Assembly (NCBI RefSeq): GCF_030814655.1 | Contig: NZ_JAUSVK010000001.1 | Coordinates: 1 to 64,000, forward strand | From: Labrys monachus | GTDB lineage: Bacteria; Pseudomonadota; Alphaproteobacteria; Rhizobiales; Labraceae | Length of the DNA: 64,000 bases | Direction: 5' to 3' | In this document: piece after piece, positions 8,874-17,846 of the stretch | How positions within the stretch are numbered: the first letter of the stretch is position 1 | Layout: every line of letters starts with the position of its first letter | Notes under the pieces: model-generated | The model's input: the letters and a program-made list of their open reading frames with translations, nothing else | Told to the model about the DNA's origin: nothing | The model's database searches: none | Program-made: the position numbers and the translations under genes

Positions 8874-10163
8874 CTACGGCCTCGTCGTGCCCTGGCCGCG
8901 CACGCGGTATTTGAAGGAGCAGAGCTGCTCGGTGCCGACGGGCCCGCGCGCATGCATGCGGCCGGTGGCGATGCCGATCTCGCCGCCGAAGCCGAATTCG
9001 CCGCCGTCCGCGAACTGCGTCGAGGCGTTGTGCAGCACGATGGCGGAGTCGACCTCGGCGAGGAAGCGGTCCGCTGCCGCCTGGTCGTCGGTGATGATCG
9101 CGTCGGTGTGGTGGGAGCCGTAGCGCTCGATATGGGCGATCGCCGCGTCGAGGCCGGACACCACCTTCACCGAAATGATGGCGTCGAGATATTCCGTCGC
9201 CCAGTCCTTGTCGTCGGCCGGCTTGACATGGGGATCGACGGCGAGGGTGCGGGCGTCGCCGCGCACTTCGCAGCCGGCCTCGATCAGCGCCTTGACCAGA
9301 GGCTTGAGATGGGTAGGGGCGACGGCCTGGTCGACCAGCAGCGTCTCGGTCGAGCCGCACACGCCGGTGCGGCGCATCTTGGCGTTCACGACGACCGGAA
9401 TCGCCATGGCGAGCGAGGCGCCGGCATGGACATAGGTGTGGTTGAGGCCGTCGAGATGGGCGAAGACCGGGACGCGCGCCTCGGCCTGCACGCGCGCGAC
9501 GAGGTTCTTGCCGCCGCGCGGCACCAGCACGTCGATAGCGCCCTCCAGGCCTGCGAGCATGGCGCCGACCGCGCTGCGTTCGGCGGTCGGCACCATCTGG
9601 ATGGCGGCTTCCGGCAGGCCGGCGGCGTGGAGGCCGATGCGCAGGGCCTTGGCGATCTCGCTGCAGGTGCGGAAGCTTTCCGACCCGCCGCGCAGGATCG
9701 AGGCGTTGCCGGCCTTGAGGCAGAGCGCGCCGGCATCGGCATAGACATTGGGGCGGCTCTCGAAGATGACGCCGACGACGCCGAGCGGCGTGGCGACGCG
9801 TTCGAATTCGAGGCCGTTCGGCTGCCGCCAATGGGCGAGGACCCGGCCGACCGGATCGGGCAGCGCGGCGATGTCGCGGATCGCCTGCGCCATGGCGCCG
9901 ACGCGCTTCTCGTTCAGCGTCAGCCGGTCGAGGAAGGAAGGCGGCTGGCCCTTCGCCGTCGCGTCCGCGACGTCGAGCGCGTTGGCGGCGAGGATGGCGT
10001 GCTCGGCGGCGAGGATGGCCTTGGCCATCGCTTCGAGCGCCGCGTTCTTCGTCGCAGCCGGCGTGAGCGCAAGGGTCCGCGCGGCCGAGCGCGCGGCCAG
10101 GCCCAGTTTGCGCATGACGGCGATGACGTTGCCGTCGTCCATTCCCCGGTTTTCATCGGGCAT
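8874..10163 (-). CDS. proA: Gamma-glutamyl phosphate reductase
   Basis: Second enzyme of proline synthesis: NADPH-dependent reduction of gamma-glutamyl phosphate to glutamate semialdehyde. The 429-residue chain shows the ALDH-like fold with [39 protein letters not shown], the catalytic Cys in [13 protein letters not shown], and [19 protein letters not shown] near the end. The start at 10163 (MPDENRG) has GGTGAG just upstream; an ATG at 10175 is an alternative. proB, usually adjacent, is not nearby. The C-terminus [11 protein letters not shown] is typical. Confidence 0.96.
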   Translation of the reverse strand: MPDENRGMDDGNVIAVMRKLGLAARSAARTLALTPAATKNAALEAMAKAILAAEHAILAANALDVADATAKGQPPSFLDRLTLNEKRVGAMAQAIRDIAALPDPVGRVLAHWRQPNGLEFERVATPLGVVGVIFESRPNVYADAGALCLKAGNASILRGGSESFRTCSEIAKALRIGLHAAGLPEAAIQMVPTAERSAVGAMLAGLEGAIDVLVPRGGKNLVARVQAEARVPVFAHLDGLNHTYVHAGASLAMAIPVVVNAKMRRTGVCGSTETLLVDQAVAPTHLKPLVKALIEAGCEVRGDARTLAVDPHVKPADDKDWATEYLDAIISVKVVSGLDAAIAHIERYGSHHTDAIITDDQAAADRFLAEVDSAIVLHNASTQFADGGEFGFGGEIGIATGRMHARGPVGTEQLCSFKYRVRGQGTTRP

Positions 10164-10295
10164 GGGCTCACCCATTCGGTTCAGACAATCCGCTGACGTG
10201 GTTAGGCCGTGTCGGGGCCCGATGCAAGACAAGGGCGGAAAAATGCGGGGATTCCGCCGGGAAAGCGGGCCGGGACCGCCCGCCGCCATGCCGCA

Positions 10296-11879
10296 TCAAT
10301 GCCCGCCGCCGCCGCCCCCGCCGGCGAGCTGCGGCTTCTTGACGAAGAAGATGGCGAGGCTGAGCCCGCAGAACAGGATCGTCATCATCAGGAAGACGTC
10401 GGAGAAGCTCATCACCACCGCCTCGCGCCGCATCAGGCCGACCATCTTGGAGATGGTCATCGCGTCGGCGGCGGATCCGAAGTCCAGGAAGCCCTGCTTC
10501 ATGGTGTCATAGGTCGCCAGCGCGCCGTCCCGGCCCCAGTTGGCGGCCTCGCGAAGGCGCTCGAGGTGGAGGTCCTCGCGCTTGTTCAGCAGCGTGTTGA
10601 TCACCGCCAGGCCGATGGCGCCGCCGAGATTGCGCATCAGGTTGAACAGGCCGGAGGCGTTCTTGATGCGTGACGGCGGCAGGGTGCCGAGCGCGATGTT
10701 GGAGATCGGCACCATGCACATCATCAGCGACACGCCGCGCAGGATCTGGGGGATGAGGATCTCCCAGAAATCCCAGTCATGGGTGATGCCGCTCATGATC
10801 CAGGTGCCGGCGCCGAAGCCGAGCAGCCCGCCGACGATCATGAAGCGGGGATCGACGAAGCGGCTGAGATTGCCGGCCACCGGCGCGGTGAAGAACATGC
10901 ACAGGCCGGTGACGAACATCGTCTCGCCGATCATCCTCGAATCATAGCCGCGCACATTGCTCAGATAGACCGGAAACAGATAGGTCAGCCCGTAAAGGCC
11001 GATGCCGAGCACGAAGGAGAACAGCGATCCCGAGCTGAAGTTGGAATCGGAGAAGGCGTAGAGATCGACGATCGGCTGCCTGGCGGTGAGGACGCGGGCG
11101 AAGAAGACGATGCCGCCGGCCGCGGACAGCAGCGTCATGACCAGGACGGGCGTGTCCTCGAACCAGTCGTGGTTGGGGCCCTCCTCCAGCGCATATTCCA
11201 TGGCGCCGAGGAAGACGGCCATCGAGATCAGGCCGGTCCAGTCGAAATTGTCGAGCAGCGACAGGTCCGGCTTGTCGAAATCGACCAGGATGAACGTCAT
11301 GATCGAGACGATGATGCCGGGGATGACGTTGATGAAGAACAGCCAGTGCCAGGAGAGCGCGTCGGTCAGGATGCCGCCGACGGTCGGGCCGATGGTCGGG
11401 GCGAGCGTGGCGACGAGGCCGATCATCGGCGAGACGATGGCCTGCTTGGACCGGGGAAACACGGTGAAGGCGGCCGCGAACACCGTCGGGATCATGCCGC
11501 CGCCGATGAAGCCCTGCAGCGCGCGGTAGACGATCATCTCGTTGATGTTGGTCGCCGTGCCGCACATGAAGCTCATGATGGTGAAGCCGGCGCAGGAGAC
11601 GGCGAAGACGTAGCGCGTCGAGAACACGCGGGAGAGGAAGCCCGACAGCGGGATCATCACCACCTCGGCCACGAGGTAGGAGGTCTGCACCCAGGGGATC
11701 TCGTCCCCCGACGCGCCGAGGCCGGCCTGGATCTGCGGCAGCGAGGCCGAGACGACCTGGATGTCGAGAATGGCCATGAACATGCCGAACACCATCGCCA
11801 GGAAGGCGATCAGCTTGGCCTTGTCGATGGTGTCGCGGGCGGCCGGGGCGGCCGGGGCGGCGGTTGTCGCGGTGGCCAT
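10296..11879 (-). CDS. EmrB-type DHA2 family multidrug MFS transporter
   Basis: A 527-residue protein with about 14 hydrophobic helices, the DHA2 layout. Motifs include MAILDIQVVSASLPQIQ in helix 1, the D/R-rich loop after helix 2, RALQGFIGGGMIPTVFAAAF, and antiporter motif C (APTIGPTVGG) in helix 5. It would export hydrophobic compounds by proton antiport, working with the periplasmic adaptor encoded upstream. The C-terminus ends in a Gly run followed by His. The gene follows the adaptor after a 243-base gap that holds a palindromic repeat. Confidence 0.92.
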   Translation of the reverse strand: MATATTAAPAAPAARDTIDKAKLIAFLAMVFGMFMAILDIQVVSASLPQIQAGLGASGDEIPWVQTSYLVAEVVMIPLSGFLSRVFSTRYVFAVSCAGFTIMSFMCGTATNINEMIVYRALQGFIGGGMIPTVFAAAFTVFPRSKQAIVSPMIGLVATLAPTIGPTVGGILTDALSWHWLFFINVIPGIIVSIMTFILVDFDKPDLSLLDNFDWTGLISMAVFLGAMEYALEEGPNHDWFEDTPVLVMTLLSAAGGIVFFARVLTARQPIVDLYAFSDSNFSSGSLFSFVLGIGLYGLTYLFPVYLSNVRGYDSRMIGETMFVTGLCMFFTAPVAGNLSRFVDPRFMIVGGLLGFGAGTWIMSGITHDWDFWEILIPQILRGVSLMMCMVPISNIALGTLPPSRIKNASGLFNLMRNLGGAIGLAVINTLLNKREDLHLERLREAANWGRDGALATYDTMKQGFLDFGSAADAMTISKMVGLMRREAVVMSFSDVFLMMTILFCGLSLAIFFVKKPQLAGGGGGGGH

Positions 11880-11964
11880 GGCAGCCTCCCCTGGCGCGGA
11901 CGTCCGTCCGCTCTGGAAATGTCGGGCTCGAAGAGGCGGGCAGGACGCCCCGCGCTGACTGAGT

Positions 11965-12092
11965 CCGCCATCGGAGGGGCGATCACCGATCGACCTCTTC
12001 CTTCCCGGCAGACTCGGCGATTCCAGGAGGGGCGATCGGATGATCGCCCCTCCCTCGTCACGCCTTATCTGGCAAAGTCAGCGCATGGGGGC
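11965..12092. repeat. GATCACCGATC-type palindromic element between the two efflux genes
   Basis: Contains GAGGGGCGATCACCGATCG, later GAGGGGCGATCGGATGATCG and CCCCTCC, and ends with GGCAAAGTCAGCGCATGGGG, the reverse complement of the CCATATGCGCTAACTTTGCC-like end seen on other repeats in this window. The same core occurs at 26.3 and 27.5 kb. It sits inside the presumed emrA-emrB transcript and could fold into a strong hairpin. Confidence 0.75.
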
Positions 12093-12122
12093 AGGATGTC
12101 AGCGCTCGATGTGGTTCCGTCG

Positions 12123-13421
12123 TCAGTTCTTCGGCGTCGTCCGGCTGTCGACGCTGACCACGACCGACATGCCCGGCAGCAGCTTGCCGCTGGTGGCGGC
12201 ATCGGCCGGCACGTCGATGCGGACGGGCACGCGCTGCGTGATCTTGGTGAAGTTGCCGGTGGCGTTCTCGGGCGGCAGCAGGCTGAACATCGAGCCCGAC
12301 GCCGGCGAGAACTTGCCGACGACGCCCTCGAAGGTCTTGCCGTCGATGGCGTCGACCGAGATCTCGACCTTCTGGCCCGGCGCCAGCGGCCCGAGCTGGG
12401 TCTCCTTGAAGTTGGCGGCGACATAGATGCTCGCCAGCGGCACGAGCGCCATCAGCCGCGAGCCGGGCGAGACATATTGGCCGGGCTGGGCGGCGCGATT
12501 GCCGACGATGCCGTCGGTCGGCGCCCGCACCACGGTGGCGTCGAGGTCGTTCTGCGCGCGGGCGACGGCGACGTCGAGTTCCTCGGCCGTGTGCTCGGCC
12601 TCGATCTTCTGGGCCTTGACGACGGCCATGTTCGCCTGGGCCGCGGTGAGCGCCGCCTTGGCGCTGGCGACGGAGGCCTGCGCATTGGCGACGGCCGCCT
12701 TGGCGGTGTTCACGCCGGCAGCGGCGCGGTCACGGTCGGCGGTGGCCTGGTCGAGATTGGCCTTGGAACCGAAATTCTGGGTCTCCAGCGCCTTGGCACG
12801 GGCGAAGGCCGCATCGGAGCGCACGACTTCCGCCTTGGCCGAATCGACGCCGGCATTGGCTGAATCGACGCCGGCCTGCGCCGACTGCACGCCGGCTACG
12901 GCGCTGTCGATAGCCGCCTGCTGCGCGGTGATCTGCTGGGCGATGCGCTCGATGGTGGCGGTCTGCGTGGCGCGCTTGGCCTTCGCCGAGGCGAGGGCGG
13001 TCCGGTAGTCGGTGTCGTCGAGCCGGACGAGCACGTCGCCGGCCTTGACGCTGTCGCCGTCCTGCACCGGCACGCTCTGGACATAGCCGGAGACCTTGAT
13101 GCCCAGTGTCGCCATGTCCGCCTGCACATAGGCGTCGTCGGTGTCGACGAGGAAGCGGCCATTGGTCCACCAGTCATAGCCGTACCAGCCGCCGCCGCCG
13201 AGCGCGGCGAGCAGCAGGACAGGCAGGACGATCCGGGCGCGGGAGCGCTTCCTGGCCGGCGCCGCGGGAGCCGCGACCGCGGCCGCCGGCGTGGGCGCGC
13301 CCTCCGCCTTCTTCGCAGCCGGCGCTTCGGACGCCGGCGCGTCCGGGCGCTGGCGGTCCATCTTGACCACGTTGGTGGCCTCGGTGCTGCCTGTTGCGGG
13401 CTGTTCGCGAACAGAGTCCAT
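12123..13421 (-). CDS. HlyD/EmrA-family periplasmic adaptor protein
   Basis: A 432-residue membrane-fusion protein. A basic N-terminal tail is followed by one membrane segment (ARIVLPVLLLAALGGGGWYGYDW split around the helix), a barrel-sandwich start (TDDAYVQADMATLGIKV), a long alpha-hairpin with Ala/Gln/Asp-rich heptads (QAGVDSANAGVDSAKAE), and the returning lipoyl half VRAPTDGIVGNRAAQPGQYV. It would bridge the EmrB-like pump to an outer membrane channel, which is not encoded nearby. The start has GGAGGAA eight bases upstream. The divergent TetR gene suggests substrate-induced expression. Confidence 0.93.
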   Translation of the reverse strand: MDSVREQPATGSTEATNVVKMDRQRPDAPASEAPAAKKAEGAPTPAAAVAAPAAPARKRSRARIVLPVLLLAALGGGGWYGYDWWTNGRFLVDTDDAYVQADMATLGIKVSGYVQSVPVQDGDSVKAGDVLVRLDDTDYRTALASAKAKRATQTATIERIAQQITAQQAAIDSAVAGVQSAQAGVDSANAGVDSAKAEVVRSDAAFARAKALETQNFGSKANLDQATADRDRAAAGVNTAKAAVANAQASVASAKAALTAAQANMAVVKAQKIEAEHTAEELDVAVARAQNDLDATVVRAPTDGIVGNRAAQPGQYVSPGSRLMALVPLASIYVAANFKETQLGPLAPGQKVEISVDAIDGKTFEGVVGKFSPASGSMFSLLPPENATGNFTKITQRVPVRIDVPADAATSGKLLPGMSVVVSVDSRTTPKN

Positions 13422-13520
13422 CGGTTCCTCCAGCGAGCACGGCCCCTCAGGCCGGCGCGTGCCATGTGACGCATCCTCGGACGCGCAAAACCCCCCGAAC
13501 GCTCGCCAAAAGCGAAATCG

Positions 13521-13595
13521 AACCGAACGGTTTAGTCATGGAGCTTGACTATCACGACTCCCTGCAGTAGGCAACCCGAAACCGAACCGTTCGGT
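13521..13595. promoter_or_regulatory. Two TetR operator-like palindromes in the emrA/tetR divergent promoter
   Basis: Site 1 (13521-13532) reads AACCG-AA-CGGTT. Site 2 (13581-13595) is the perfect 15-base palindrome ACCGAAC-C-GTTCGGT. They share the ACCGAAC half-site and are separated by about 50 bases in the 200-base divergent spacer. This is the usual place for a TetR/AcrR repressor to control both itself and an efflux operon. Confidence 0.65.
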
Positions 13596-13621
13596 CACCC
13601 ATTTGTGCGAGGAGCTGCGAG

Positions 13622-14254
13622 ATGCGCGCCAACGCCGCCGTCGAACCCGTCGTCGACAATGCCAAGCGCCGGCAGATCCTGGACGGCGCCCGCACGGTGT
13701 TCCTGCTGCACGGCTTCGAAGGCGCCAGCATGAACGACATCGCCAGGGAAGCGGGGGTTTCGAAGGGCACGCTCTATGTCTATTTCGAAAGCAAGGAGCG
13801 TCTCTTCTCGGTGATCGTCGACGAGGAGCGTGCCATCCATGTCGAAGGCATCTTCGATTTCGATCACGACAATGCCGATATCGAAGGCGTGTTGACGCGC
13901 ATCGCGACCGAGATCACCACCTTCCTGTCCCAGCCGCGCATCATCTCGGCGATGCGGGCGGTGATGGGCATCGTCGAGCGCATGCCGGATCTCGGCGTGC
14001 AATTCTACGAGCGCGGGCCGTGCTATTCGCGCAACCACCTGGCGGCCTATCTCGACACCCGCGTGGCGGCGGGGCAGCTCGACATTCCCGACACCCAGCT
14101 GGCGGCCGCCCAGTTCCTGGAAATGGCCAATGCGCCGGTGGTCAAGCCGATGTTCTTCATGGCGAACAATGTGCCGCCGACCCGCGAGCGCGTGCGCGAG
14201 GTCGTCGCCTCCGCCGTCCGCGTGTTCATGGCCGGATATAGCGTGAAGCAGTAG
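13622..14254 (+). CDS. TetR/AcrR family transcriptional regulator of the adjacent efflux pump
   Basis: A 210-residue repressor. The N-terminal helix-turn-helix is complete: ILDGARTVFLLHGFEGASMN followed by DIAREAGVSKGTLYVYFESKERLF. The C-terminal ligand domain resembles the AcrR C-terminal family (LGVQFYERGPCYSRNHLAAYL). The start is preceded by GAGGAG. It is divergent from the EmrAB-type genes, and two matching palindromes lie between, so it most likely represses the pump until an inducer binds. Confidence 0.93.
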   Translation: MRANAAVEPVVDNAKRRQILDGARTVFLLHGFEGASMNDIAREAGVSKGTLYVYFESKERLFSVIVDEERAIHVEGIFDFDHDNADIEGVLTRIATEITTFLSQPRIISAMRAVMGIVERMPDLGVQFYERGPCYSRNHLAAYLDTRVAAGQLDIPDTQLAAAQFLEMANAPVVKPMFFMANNVPPTRERVREVVASAVRVFMAGYSVKQ

Positions 14255-14304
14255 GCTCGCGTGGCCGGCGGCCGCCGCTCCATGCCGCTTCCACAATGCA
14301 GGAA

Positions 14305-14328
14305 AGGCTCCGCAGCAGAGCGGAGCCT
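14305..14328. terminator. Hairpin between convergent tetR and small secreted protein gene
   Basis: A nine-base stem AGGCTCCGC/GCGGAGCCT with a six-base loop lies 50 bases after the tetR stop, between two convergent genes. There is no clear T-run on either side, so termination is inferred from position and stem strength only. Confidence 0.5.
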
Positions 14329-14379
14329 CGGGTCTTCATGCAGTCTTGCGGGCTGGCGACCGGTGATCGCCCTGCCTCC

Positions 14380-14658
14380 TCAGTAGCAGATGCGGACGCG
14401 TTCCCAATGCCAGCCGTAATAGTCGGCGACGCGGCGGCGCTCGATATGGCAGCTGCGGTAATAGACCGGGGCGGCCTCGTAATAATCCGAATTCTCATAG
14501 GCGGCGCCGGCGAGCACGCCGCCGAGCAGGCCGAGGCCGGCGCCGGCCGCGAAGGCGCCGTGATTGCCGTAGCGGGCTTCGGCGGAACCGGTGGTGGCGA
14601 CAGCCGCGCCGGCCAGGGAGGCGGCAACCAGGACACCGGTCAGGATCTTCTTCAACAT
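14380..14658 (-). CDS. Small secreted Gly/Tyr-rich protein
   Basis: A 92-residue protein with a clear Sec signal peptide (MLKKILTGVLVAASLAGAAV, cleavage likely near TGSAEA). It is followed by a Gly/Ala-rich stretch (AAGAGLGLLGGVLAGAAYE) and a Tyr/Arg-rich tail ending in WHWERVRICY with two Cys that could form a disulfide. AGAGGAAG lies upstream of the start. Short proteins of this kind are common in Hyphomicrobiales and have no known function. Periplasmic or cell-surface location is inferred from the signal peptide. Confidence 0.75.
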   Translation of the reverse strand: MLKKILTGVLVAASLAGAAVATTGSAEARYGNHGAFAAGAGLGLLGGVLAGAAYENSDYYEAAPVYYRSCHIERRRVADYYGWHWERVRICY

Positions 14659-14763
14659 CGTCGTCTTCCTCTCGCTGGATCTGCGCGGCTTGCGCTCGAT
14701 CGATGGGAAGATCATGGCCGAGGCCGGAAGGACCTGCCGTGCGAAACGGCACGAGGGTGGTTT

Positions 14764-14785
14764 GGAGCGCGGATGTCCGCGCTCC
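14764..14785. terminator. Perfect hairpin downstream of the MttB-family gene
   Basis: GGAGCGCGGA-TG-TCCGCGCTCC, a ten-base perfect stem, begins five bases beyond the stop codon on the minus strand. The position fits a terminator, although no U-tract follows. Confidence 0.5.
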
Positions 14786-14789
14786 GGGA

Positions 14790-16352
14790 TCAGTAGCTCG
14801 CGTCGGGCATCGAGGCCTTCTTGCGCTCGATGAAGTCGCGCAGCGCCTCGTCGATGCCGGGATCGATCGCCGGGGCCTCGTAGTCGGCCAGCGTCTTCTT
14901 CCAGATCTTGTTGGCGCGCTGGGCGGCGTCCTGCCGGCCTTCGGCTTCCCACTGTTCCACCGAATTGTTGTCGGCGACGGTGGAGCGATAGAAGGCGGTC
15001 TCGAAATTGGCCTGGGTGTGGGCGCAGCCGAGGAAATGGCCGCCCGGCTCGACCTGATGGAAGGCGTCCATCGCCTGGCCGTTCTCGGACATGTCGACGC
15101 CCTTGGCGAGCACATGCATGGCGCCGAGCTGGTCGAAATCCATGACGAACTTCTCGTAGGAGGCCGACAGCCCGCCTTCGAGCCAGCCGGCGGCGTGCAG
15201 CACGAAATTGGCGCCGCCGAACAAGGTCGGCAGCAGCGTCTGCGCGCTCTCATAGGCGGCCTGGGCGTCCGGGATCTTGGAGGCGCACAGCGAGCCGCCC
15301 GAGCGGAAGGGCAGCTTCATGCGGCGGGCGAGCTGGCCGGCGCCGTAGATGGCGAGCGCGGCTTCCGGCGTGCCGAAGGTAGGCGCGCCCGACTGCATCG
15401 ACAGGGTGGAGACGAAGGTGCCGAAGATCGCCGGCGCGCCGGGGCGCACCAGCTGAAGGAAGGAGATGCCGGCCAGCACCTCGGCCAGCACCTGCGTCAG
15501 CGTGCCCGCCACCGTCACCGGGCTCATGGCGCCCGACAGGATGAAGGGGGTGATGATGCAGGCCTGGTTGTTCTGAGCGTAGATGTCGGCGGCGCCGAGC
15601 ATGGTGTTGTCCCACACCATCGGCGAATTGGCGTTGATCAGGCTGGTGCAGACGGTGTTCTGCTGAATATAGTCGGCGCCGAACAGGATCTTGGCCATGT
15701 CGACGGTGTCCTGCGCGCGTTCCGGCGCGGTGACCGAGCCCATGAACGGCTTGTCGGACAGCCGCATATGCGCATAGACCATTTCGAGATGGCGCTTGTT
15801 GACGGGAAGGTCGACCGGCTCGCACACCGTGCCGCCCGAATGGTGGATATAGGGGTTGGCATAGGCCATCTTCACGAAATTGCGGAAATCCTCGATCGTG
15901 CCGTAGCGGCGGCCCTTGTCGAGATCGTGCACGAAGGGCGAGCCGTAATTGGGCGCGAACACCGTGGCGTTGCCGCCGATCTGCACGTTGCGCTCGGGAT
16001 TGCGCGCATGCTGGATATATTGCGAGGGCGCTGTCGAGATCAGCTTGCGGGCGAGGCCGCGCGGGAAGCGCACGCGCTCGCCCTTGATGTCGGCGCCGGC
16101 GCCCCTGAGCAGTTCGAGGGCGCGCGGATAGTCGCGGAACTCGATGCCGATCTCTTCGAGCAGCGTCTCCGCATTGTGCTCGATGATCTGCATCGCCTCC
16201 TCGGAGAGGACCTCGGTCAGCGGCAGGTTGCGGCTGATATAGGGGATGGAGACGCCGCTGCGCTGGACGCGCGCCGCGCGCCGGGCATCGCGCCCGCGCC
16301 GGCCGGCGGGCGCTTCGGTTTGCGTGATGAGGCCGTCTGCTGCGTCCGACAT
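14790..16352 (-). CDS. Trimethylamine methyltransferase (MttB) family protein, non-pyrrolysine type
   Basis: A 520-residue TIM-barrel methyltransferase of the MttB superfamily. Landmarks: EEAMQIIEHNAETLLEEIGIEF at the N-terminus (two blocks), GGNATVFAPNYGSPFVHDL, TVCEPVDLP, PFMGSVTAPERAQDTVDM, and the C-terminal EPGGHFLGCAHTQANFETAFYRS. True MttB carries pyrrolysine encoded by an in-frame TAG; here the frame is open throughout, so this is a non-Pyl homologue. Known non-Pyl members demethylate quaternary amines such as glycine betaine and pass the methyl group to a corrinoid protein. No corrinoid partner is encoded nearby. The GcvT-fused dehydrogenase at 33.7 kb could act on the demethylated amine, but that link is inference. 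Confidence 0.88.
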   Translation of the reverse strand: MSDAADGLITQTEAPAGRRGRDARRAARVQRSGVSIPYISRNLPLTEVLSEEAMQIIEHNAETLLEEIGIEFRDYPRALELLRGAGADIKGERVRFPRGLARKLISTAPSQYIQHARNPERNVQIGGNATVFAPNYGSPFVHDLDKGRRYGTIEDFRNFVKMAYANPYIHHSGGTVCEPVDLPVNKRHLEMVYAHMRLSDKPFMGSVTAPERAQDTVDMAKILFGADYIQQNTVCTSLINANSPMVWDNTMLGAADIYAQNNQACIITPFILSGAMSPVTVAGTLTQVLAEVLAGISFLQLVRPGAPAIFGTFVSTLSMQSGAPTFGTPEAALAIYGAGQLARRMKLPFRSGGSLCASKIPDAQAAYESAQTLLPTLFGGANFVLHAAGWLEGGLSASYEKFVMDFDQLGAMHVLAKGVDMSENGQAMDAFHQVEPGGHFLGCAHTQANFETAFYRSTVADNNSVEQWEAEGRQDAAQRANKIWKKTLADYEAPAIDPGIDEALRDFIERKKASMPDASY

Positions 16353-16464
16353 GGCGTTCTCCCGACGATGATCGGCCTGTCATAGGGGAGAGCGCCGCCG
16401 GCTCGCCGCCCAAGCCCGCCGCCGATTTGCTGGAAAGCGACGCGGGTGGCGGAGCGAGGACAGG

Positions 16465-17697
16465 TCAGCGCGGCGGGGAGGGCCGCGGCCGTGTCTCCGG
16501 CAGCGCCAGGAGGACGAGCAGAAAGCCGGCGGCGGCGATGCAGGCGAGCATGCGGAAGGCGGCATAGCTGCCGAAATCGTCGGCGACGAAGCCCGCGAGC
16601 GTGGTGCTGATCGAGGCGCCGATGCCCATGGCGCAGCCGACGGCGCCCTGGGCCAGATTGAAATGGCCGCCGGCATGGGCGACGTCCACGATGATCAGCG
16701 GCACGAGCACGCCGAGGGCCGCCGCCGACAGGCCGTCGAGGATCTGGACCACCACCAGGATTTCGGGATTGCTCACCATCGAGAAGAGCACGCCGCGCAC
16801 GAGCAGCGCGGCAAAGCCGAGCAGCAGAGGCAGGCGGCGCCCCCAGCGCTGCGCCGCCCGGCCGACGAAGGGCGACAGCACCGTGACGGTGAATTGCGGC
16901 ACGATCATCGCCGCCGCGACCATCACCGTCGCCGCCTCGCGCGAGCGCATGGTCAGCACGCTCGCCGCCAAAGGCAGCATGGCGGCATTGGCGAGATGGA
17001 ACATCATGACGCAGGCCGCGAAGATGAGGAGCGCCCGGTTGCGGGCGAGCTCGATGAAGCCGGCGACGAGATTGCTTCGGCCCTCGGCGGCCGCGATCGC
17101 CGCCGGCGAGGGCGCGATCTCCTCGGCGCGGATGCGCGACAGCGCATAGAGGGCCGGCAGCGCCATGGCGGCAGCGAGAAAGAACACCGCGTGGCTCGAC
17201 AGATAATAGCCCGCCACGCCCATCGCGGCAGCGGCGATGCCGGTGCCGGCCGAGGCGAAGGAGGCATTGCGGCCGAGCCTTGCGCCGATATGCTCCGTCC
17301 GCGAGACCCGCACGCTGAGCGAGACGATGGCGAGGCCGAGCACGCTGCTCGCCGCCGCATGCACGACGCGGGACAGCAGCACCACGGGAAACAGCGGCCA
17401 GGCGGCGAAGGCGAACGCGCAGACGGCGATCAGCGCCAGCGAAACGGCGCTCGCCGCCCGCACCGAGCGGACCCGGTCGACGAGGATGCCGAGGGGGATC
17501 TGGCCGACGAGGCTGACGAGGCCGCCGATGGTGAGGATGAGGCCGATATCGACCTGCGTCCATTTCTGCGTGGTCAGGAAGACGGCGACGAAGGGGCCGA
17601 AGCCGGTCTGGATATCGGCGACGAAGAACACCAGCGCATCGAGCCCGTGCCGGCTGCGGGCGGACAAGGGCGGGGGCTCCTCGCGGGCGGCAGGCAT
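16465..17697 (-). CDS. MFS transporter
   Basis: A 410-residue protein with about 12 hydrophobic helices. It begins LDALVFFVADIQTGFGPFVAVFL and carries a motif-A-like loop GQIPLGILVDRVRSVRAAS after helix 2; GRAAQRWGRRLPLLLGF fills the same place in the second half. The start at 17697 gives a short polar tail before helix 1. The frame is open further upstream with non-hydrophobic, Arg-rich sequence that I leave out. The substrate is not recognisable. Stop and downstream methyltransferase gene are separated by 112 bases. Confidence 0.85.
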   Translation of the reverse strand: MPAAREEPPPLSARSRHGLDALVFFVADIQTGFGPFVAVFLTTQKWTQVDIGLILTIGGLVSLVGQIPLGILVDRVRSVRAASAVSLALIAVCAFAFAAWPLFPVVLLSRVVHAAASSVLGLAIVSLSVRVSRTEHIGARLGRNASFASAGTGIAAAAMGVAGYYLSSHAVFFLAAAMALPALYALSRIRAEEIAPSPAAIAAAEGRSNLVAGFIELARNRALLIFAACVMMFHLANAAMLPLAASVLTMRSREAATVMVAAAMIVPQFTVTVLSPFVGRAAQRWGRRLPLLLGFAALLVRGVLFSMVSNPEILVVVQILDGLSAAALGVLVPLIIVDVAHAGGHFNLAQGAVGCAMGIGASISTTLAGFVADDFGSYAAFRMLACIAAAGFLLVLLALPETRPRPSPPR

Positions 17698-17846
17698 GGG
17701 GGATCGCCCTTCCGCAGCGTCCCGCCGAGGCTCACGCTCCGGGATGCGCCCGAATTTCTGTTCCTCGACAGCCGCCCCGGGGTGGCTGCGATGCTCCGTC
17801 TTCCGGTCTGCCATGCCCGGTCAGCTCTCTCCATGCTTCGACGAGA

